This document shows, one piece after another, positions 50,720 to 54,685 of a stretch of DNA of 54,685 nucleotides. The position numbers were made by a program, and so were the translations under genes. Source of the DNA: CAZNDN01 sp964571815 (GTDB taxonomy: Bacteria > Fibrobacterota > Chitinivibrionia > Chitinivibrionales > WJKA01). The notes below the pieces were generated by a model. That model saw only the letters and a list, made by a program, of their open reading frames with translations, searched no databases and was not told the DNA's origin. The DNA lies in NCBI GenBank assembly GCA_964571815.1, contig CAZNDN010000012.1:1-54685 (forward strand), written 5' to 3'. The first letter of the stretch is position 1. Each line of letters opens with the position of its first letter.

Positions 50720-53662
50720 ATGAAAACGAAGCGAAGTGCAGTGACATTGGCGACGGTTGCGGTTGCGGTGTGGGCGACAGGTTTGCGGGCGGCGGTCATT
50801 GCTCCGCAGGCGACGTACGACAATTTCAACGATCTTACCTACGACCGGATTCAAGAAGTATGCGAAGTCGGGGGTACGTTGAATCAGAGTTTTTACACCA
50901 GAGGCGGCAAGATGGCGATGATGGAGGAGGGGACGTACACGTGGCGTGTCTTTCTCATCGAAGGCTATTGTCACGACGATCACGCGCTCGTGCGGGAAGA
51001 TGACGCGGATGCGCTTGCGGTGGTCCTGAGAAGGACCGAAGCGTTGCTGAATTATCTGAAGGTGATGCCGGGTGCGCCGGATTTGAGTGCGCAGGAGCAG
51101 GAGTTCAACTCTCTCAAGACACAGAGTGCGGGTGTCGATCCTTCGGACAAACCCGCGCGCAAGGAACTCTACCACCAGGTGTGCACTGTGCGCCGGACGA
51201 TTGCCTTTGCCAATCCGTTGCTTGACGGGATCGAGAAGCTGCTTTACGTAGCGTACTCTCCCTATGGCGGCGGATGGCACATGTGTGACCAGTACTTCGG
51301 GTGCAGGGCTAAAAAGGGCGGCGGATTGTTTGTCCTCGATGATCCTTTCGGCGAGAACCCTCAGCGCAGAGAGCTTCTTACCGGCCCTGTGGAATCGGGC
51401 GCCCTCGCGGGCACGGATTTGAGAGGCGGAGGGTTTCTTTCGCCCGAGGTTTCTTACGACGGCAGCACCGTCTATTTCGCCTGGACCGCTGCTGAAGGCG
51501 GGTTCAGGTGTTCGTGGGACAAGGGCACCACCTACGACATTTTCAAAGTGAATGCCGACGGTACGGGGCTCACTCAATTGACAAGCGGTGACGGTGACTT
51601 CTACTGGAACGATTTCGACCCCTGCGTATTGCCCAACGGCAGGATCGTGTTTCTCTCCGAGCGCAGAACCGGCCGCACGGTGACCTACGGAAGATGTCAC
51701 GGCCGTCCGGTGCCGGCATATACACTGTTTTCGATGAAACCCGACGGCAGCGACATGTACCCGATTGCCTACCATGAGACCAACCAGTGGCACCCCAGTG
51801 TGGACAACAACGGTATGATCGTCTTCACGCAGTGGGACTACGTGGACCGCGGTTCCAACGAGGCCCACCATCTGTGGACATGCTACCCCGACGGTCGGGA
51901 TCCGCGGGCGCCGCACGGCAACTACGATCATCCGTGGGGAGATCGTGGAACCCCCTACGATGACGATCCCATTGTCAATGGGCTTCCGCACGGTGGTTTT
52001 CACCCGAGCAAAGGCGGCTCCAACCTTCATCCCTGGGGTGAGTGGAATATCCGTGCCGTTCCCGGCTCGCACCGCTACGTCGCTACCGCGGGCCCGCATC
52101 ACGGGAAGGCGTTCGGGTCCCTTGTCCTGATTGACACGCGGATCGAGGACGACGGTATGATGGCGCAGGTGCGGCGGGTGACGCCCGACTGCCTGTTTCC
52201 GGAAGCCGAACGCACGCCGGCCCTGGCCGACAGCACGCCGATAACCGAGATGGGAATATGGGGCGACGAGAAGCATTACATGGTTACCGGAAAGTACGCC
52301 ACGGCCTGGCCGCTGAGCGAGGACTTCTACATTGTAAACTACTGGAAGAACATTATATTGCTCGACCGGTTCGGCAACAAGGAAATTCTGTACACGCTGG
52401 ACTGGGACAATGCCGAGGATTTCAGGCTGGGCTTCCGTCCGATCGATCCCATGCCGCTGGGGCCGCGCAAAAAACCTCCGGTTCTGGCCCAGCGTACGTG
52501 CGACGGGGAAGATGCTCCGGAGGACCATTCGCGGGCGACGATCAGCGTTCAGAACATCTACGAGACCTATCCCATGCCCTGGCCCGACGGGGTGGAGCAG
52601 GAGAAGAAGATCAAATGGATGCGGATCTTGCAGTTCATTCCCAAGACAACTCCGAACGAAAACAATCCGAAGGTAGGCGCTTACGACATGGCAACCTGCC
52701 GCATGTCGCTGGGGATCGTGCCGGTGGAGGATGACGGCAGTGTGTACTGCAATGCTCCCGTCAACAAGCCTATCTATTTCCAGGCGCTGGATGAGAACCA
52801 GATGGCGATACAATCCATGAAAGCGCTGACCTACGTTCACGCGGGCGAGCAGTTGAGCTGTGTGGGATGCCACGAGAGCAAGTGGAAGGCAATTCCGCCG
52901 CTCTCCTCGACACCGCGGGCCTTCCGTCGCGAACCTTCGGCGCTCCAGGAAGAATTCCCCGGCCATCACAGCGACCCGACAAAGGGCGGAATTCCATTCA
53001 ATTATCACCTGCTGGCCAAACCGATATTGAAGGCAGCCGGCTTCGGCGGCGAATTCGGCAACTGGGCAACGGGGGTGGCGTCCAAGGCGTGGAGACCGGG
53101 GAACGGTTCGCGTTCCGTTCCCGGCTACGTGGGCGCTCGGGCATGCACGATCGGCAAGCAGGTGTTGGAGAAGTACCGGAACGGTTCCATGAGCGAAGAG
53201 GATTTTCATCGCGTAGTGATGTGGATGGATCTCAACTCCAACGAGCTGGGGTATGACCGCAATGTCGACGCGCAACGTGGCGGACAGGTTGTGTGGCCGG
53301 AGATCGATATCGACAGGGACAACCTTGTGGGAACCGAGTACTGGCTGCCGCCGCCGGAATCGATCTCGACCGCGATTCGGCTTCCGAGGGCCGGAGGGCA
53401 TGTGGTGGACAACGATGTCCGGAGGAGTGAGGCCGTGCGGATTTTCCGACGGGGGGCATCATTGGAGATCCGCAATGCTTCGGAGGGGGCCTTTGAAGTC
53501 CGGTTGTGGAATTCGCGCGGGAGCATGGTGCAACACAGGACATCCGCTGTTTCGGCCCGTTCGCTTCGCATACCGCTGTCGTCGCTTCCTCAGGGAGTAT
53601 ATGTCGTGAGTGTAACAACAACTTCAGGGACGTTTGACCGGACGTTCTCCACGGTGCGATAG
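50720..53662 (+). CDS. Secreted mono-haem HzsA-like protein with C-terminal sorting domain
   Basis: The 980-residue product from ATG 50720 (GGAGG 9 bases upstream) has a signal peptide (KTKRSAVTLATVAVAVWATG, cleavage near LRA). It resembles proteins related to hydrazine synthase alpha subunit: a TolB-like beta-propeller with repeated blades (LSPEVSYDGSTVYFAW, FKVNADGTGLTQLT, FSMKPDGSDMYPIAYH, QWHPSVDNNGMIVFT) and one c-type haem site CVGCH (714-718). True HzsA has two haem sites, so hydrazine synthesis is not implied. The last 75 residues (FEVRLWNSRGSMVQ, LPQGVYVVSVTTTSG) look like a type IX secretion/Por sorting domain, suggesting export to the cell surface. Relatives are common in Planctomycetes-like and FCB genomes with unknown function. 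Confidence 0.8.
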   Translation: MKTKRSAVTLATVAVAVWATGLRAAVIAPQATYDNFNDLTYDRIQEVCEVGGTLNQSFYTRGGKMAMMEEGTYTWRVFLIEGYCHDDHALVREDDADALAVVLRRTEALLNYLKVMPGAPDLSAQEQEFNSLKTQSAGVDPSDKPARKELYHQVCTVRRTIAFANPLLDGIEKLLYVAYSPYGGGWHMCDQYFGCRAKKGGGLFVLDDPFGENPQRRELLTGPVESGALAGTDLRGGGFLSPEVSYDGSTVYFAWTAAEGGFRCSWDKGTTYDIFKVNADGTGLTQLTSGDGDFYWNDFDPCVLPNGRIVFLSERRTGRTVTYGRCHGRPVPAYTLFSMKPDGSDMYPIAYHETNQWHPSVDNNGMIVFTQWDYVDRGSNEAHHLWTCYPDGRDPRAPHGNYDHPWGDRGTPYDDDPIVNGLPHGGFHPSKGGSNLHPWGEWNIRAVPGSHRYVATAGPHHGKAFGSLVLIDTRIEDDGMMAQVRRVTPDCLFPEAERTPALADSTPITEMGIWGDEKHYMVTGKYATAWPLSEDFYIVNYWKNIILLDRFGNKEILYTLDWDNAEDFRLGFRPIDPMPLGPRKKPPVLAQRTCDGEDAPEDHSRATISVQNIYETYPMPWPDGVEQEKKIKWMRILQFIPKTTPNENNPKVGAYDMATCRMSLGIVPVEDDGSVYCNAPVNKPIYFQALDENQMAIQSMKALTYVHAGEQLSCVGCHESKWKAIPPLSSTPRAFRREPSALQEEFPGHHSDPTKGGIPFNYHLLAKPILKAAGFGGEFGNWATGVASKAWRPGNGSRSVPGYVGARACTIGKQVLEKYRNGSMSEEDFHRVVMWMDLNSNELGYDRNVDAQRGGQVVWPEIDIDRDNLVGTEYWLPPPESISTAIRLPRAGGHVVDNDVRRSEAVRIFRRGASLEIRNASEGAFEVRLWNSRGSMVQHRTSAVSARSLRIPLSSLPQGVYVVSVTTTSGTFDRTFSTVR

Positions 53663-53711
53663 GCGGCGGCAGACCCGCGTGTGTCGTGAGGTTCAGCGAG
53701 GGAGGGAAACG

Positions 53712-53798
53712 ATGAGGACCAGCCGTTTCTTCGGCGAACGTGCTCACATTGGCTTCAGCGCCGCACACTCGTTCGGCGGCAGATTGTACCTCTCCTAA
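53712..53798 (+). CDS. Possible 28-residue ORF after the HzsA-like gene
   Basis: ATG AGG at 53712 is preceded by GGAGGG with 5-bp spacing and runs 28 codons to TAA. The product is not recognisable (MRTSRFFGERAHIGF...). The rest of 53663-53943 has no gene seen. It may be a chance frame. Confidence 0.2.
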   Translation: MRTSRFFGERAHIGFSAAHSFGGRLYLS

Positions 53799-53943
53799 TA
53801 GCTGCTGAGAATAACCTCGAGCAGCTTCGTGCACCGGTCGCAGAATTCTCCGTCCGATCGGTCCACCGTGTCTCAACAACCCCTTCACGCACCAGCCCGG
53901 TTTGCGCGGAGCGCCCTTGACCTCGCTGACGATCCGGTCGAAC

Positions 53944-54685
53944 TCACGATGACACGGTTACGCTCCCTGCTCCGGCGTACTGCACGCCGACCCACCAGCG
54001 GAGCACGGCGGGGAACGGCGGCTCGGTCCCGAAAAACTCTTTGGTATCTTCCCGATACGGGTGCTTGTCGTCGCTGAAGCCGATGGCCGCAAAGCGCGGG
54101 ACGACCTTCTCGGGACACCCTCCACGCCAATGCATCTCGCTGAGCCGAATGAAGGAAACATCGTCGCGCTCCCGGTTGTTCCACAGCACAAGCCACGTAC
54201 CGGTCGATTCCCCCGACGCGTTCATCAGGGTGCACCCCGCATCAAACAGCGTCTCGCACACCGCCCGGAACTGCGGGGGAGAGAGAAGCGAGCCGATACC
54301 GCGGAAGCGCTCCGGCTCGCGACAGAGTTCTTCGATTCGCGGGCCGAGTATCTCCTTGACAGGAGCTACCAGCGGGAATGATTTAATCATCTTTTCGATT
54401 GTCGCCGGCATGCGATCGCGGCATGAAAGCAGGCTGCGCCCCGCGGTCGCAAGGCGGAGCGTGAACCCGGCGGCCGTGTCGATACTGCCTACGTCAACCG
54501 TGAGCCTCTCGGCGTCATGGTCGTAGGAGGACGTTGGGTTCCGATCCTCTTCACCCGCTTTGCAGGTGAGGCTGTCGGGTTGCTGTACTCCCGTAACGAC
54601 CACGTTCCAGTGTCGTGTGGAGGGAATCAACGCGCGGTTTCCCAGAGCCGGCCCCACGTGCAGCTCCAGTCGATCGTCCCGCCAT
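53944..54685 (-). CDS. C-terminal part of a larger protein, possibly GH31-like (5' end outside window)
   Basis: The frame is open to the right edge; the GTG at 54657 is internal (WRDDRLELHVGPAL precedes and continues through it). The visible 247 residues start with a beta-rich segment (RHWNVVVTGVQQPDSL, YDHDAERLTVDVGSID, FTLRLATAGRSL) resembling the distal beta domain after GH31 alpha-glycosidases. A mixed alpha/beta region follows with GTWLVLWNNRERDDVSFIRLSEMHW and WWVGVQYAGAG. The family call is weak, and without the catalytic part no function can be given. It converges with the HzsA-like gene. Confidence 0.4.
   Translation of the reverse strand, partial: WRDDRLELHVGPALGNRALIPSTRHWNVVVTGVQQPDSLTCKAGEEDRNPTSSYDHDAERLTVDVGSIDTAAGFTLRLATAGRSLLSCRDRMPATIEKMIKSFPLVAPVKEILGPRIEELCREPERFRGIGSLLSPPQFRAVCETLFDAGCTLMNASGESTGTWLVLWNNRERDDVSFIRLSEMHWRGGCPEKVVPRFAAIGFSDDKHPYREDTKEFFGTEPPFPAVLRWWVGVQYAGAGSVTVSS

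Noticed and set aside
50699..53401. A 900-codon open frame on the minus strand opposite the HzsA-like gene
   Set aside because: It is an antisense shadow caused by GC-rich codon bias. It has no protein-family motifs, and the plus strand has signal peptide, haem motif and ribosome site.
50720..53662. True hydrazine synthase (anammox)
   Set aside because: Only one CxxCH is present, other hydrazine synthase subunits are missing, and HzsA-like proteins occur in many non-anammox genomes.
1..54685. CRISPR arrays, insertion sequences, rRNA and tRNA genes
   Set aside because: No regularly spaced repeat units, transposase motifs, or tRNA/rRNA signatures were recognised by eye; covariance searches could not be run.

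Overview
The window is one scaffold of a GC-rich, diderm (outer-membrane) bacterium. It carries five runs of exactly 100 N, which look like scaffolding placeholders, and is truncated at both ends. MurE has the DNPR motif of meso-diaminopimelate enzymes. There is an Mla/MCE lipid-transport operon, a probable outer-membrane barrel ending in phenylalanine, and a secreted protein whose last residues look like a type IX secretion sorting domain. Together these suggest an uncultured lineage near the Fibrobacterota/Latescibacterota side of the FCB group. That placement is inference; no rRNA or tRNA gene was recognised.

Layout. 1-7662: phosphate starvation locus, pstS (partial), outer-membrane barrel, pstC, pstA, phoB, phoR, pstB, phoU, with an 11-bp-periodic array of Pho-box half-sites before pstC. 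7808-9535: a LarE-type sulfur transferase and a half-GDT1 membrane domain fused to a ferritin-like domain. 9569-12906 (minus): a GH4 glycosidase, a COG0731 radical SAM protein and a secreted DUF1573 protein with an in-frame TGA at the first cysteine of its CGC motif, a candidate new selenoprotein. 13382-15223: a spore-photoproduct-lyase-like radical SAM protein and aroD. 15310-19299: trpD (minus) facing away from engB, then an MlaE-MlaF-MlaD operon. 19492-22394 (minus): an unknown secreted protein and a phosphoglucosamine/phosphomannomutase. 22593-23180: a membrane-anchored coiled-coil protein.

23489-39146 is a near-complete division and cell wall cluster: mraZ, rsmH, ftsL, ftsI (PASTA), a small unknown gene, murE, murF, murD, ftsW, murG, murC, ftsQ, ftsA, ftsZ. 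Most genes overlap or nearly abut. A strong sigma70-type promoter and a 10-bp-periodic TGGG array (MraZ operator) precede it. mraY is missing from its usual place between murF and murD. A dispersed-type palindrome separates ftsA from ftsZ.

39288-54685 is accessory: a sulfotransferase, a two-gene operon of a TPR protein and a roughly 1600-residue protein joining a DUF6079/PglY-like ATPase to a PglZ-like alkaline-phosphatase-fold domain (possible BREX-related defence), a GH3 enzyme, a secreted clan-A glycosidase, a mono-haem HzsA-like secreted protein, and a partial gene at the right edge.

The strongest candidates for new biology are the in-frame-TGA DUF1573 gene with its downstream hairpins, and the ATPase-phosphatase fusion with its TPR partner.
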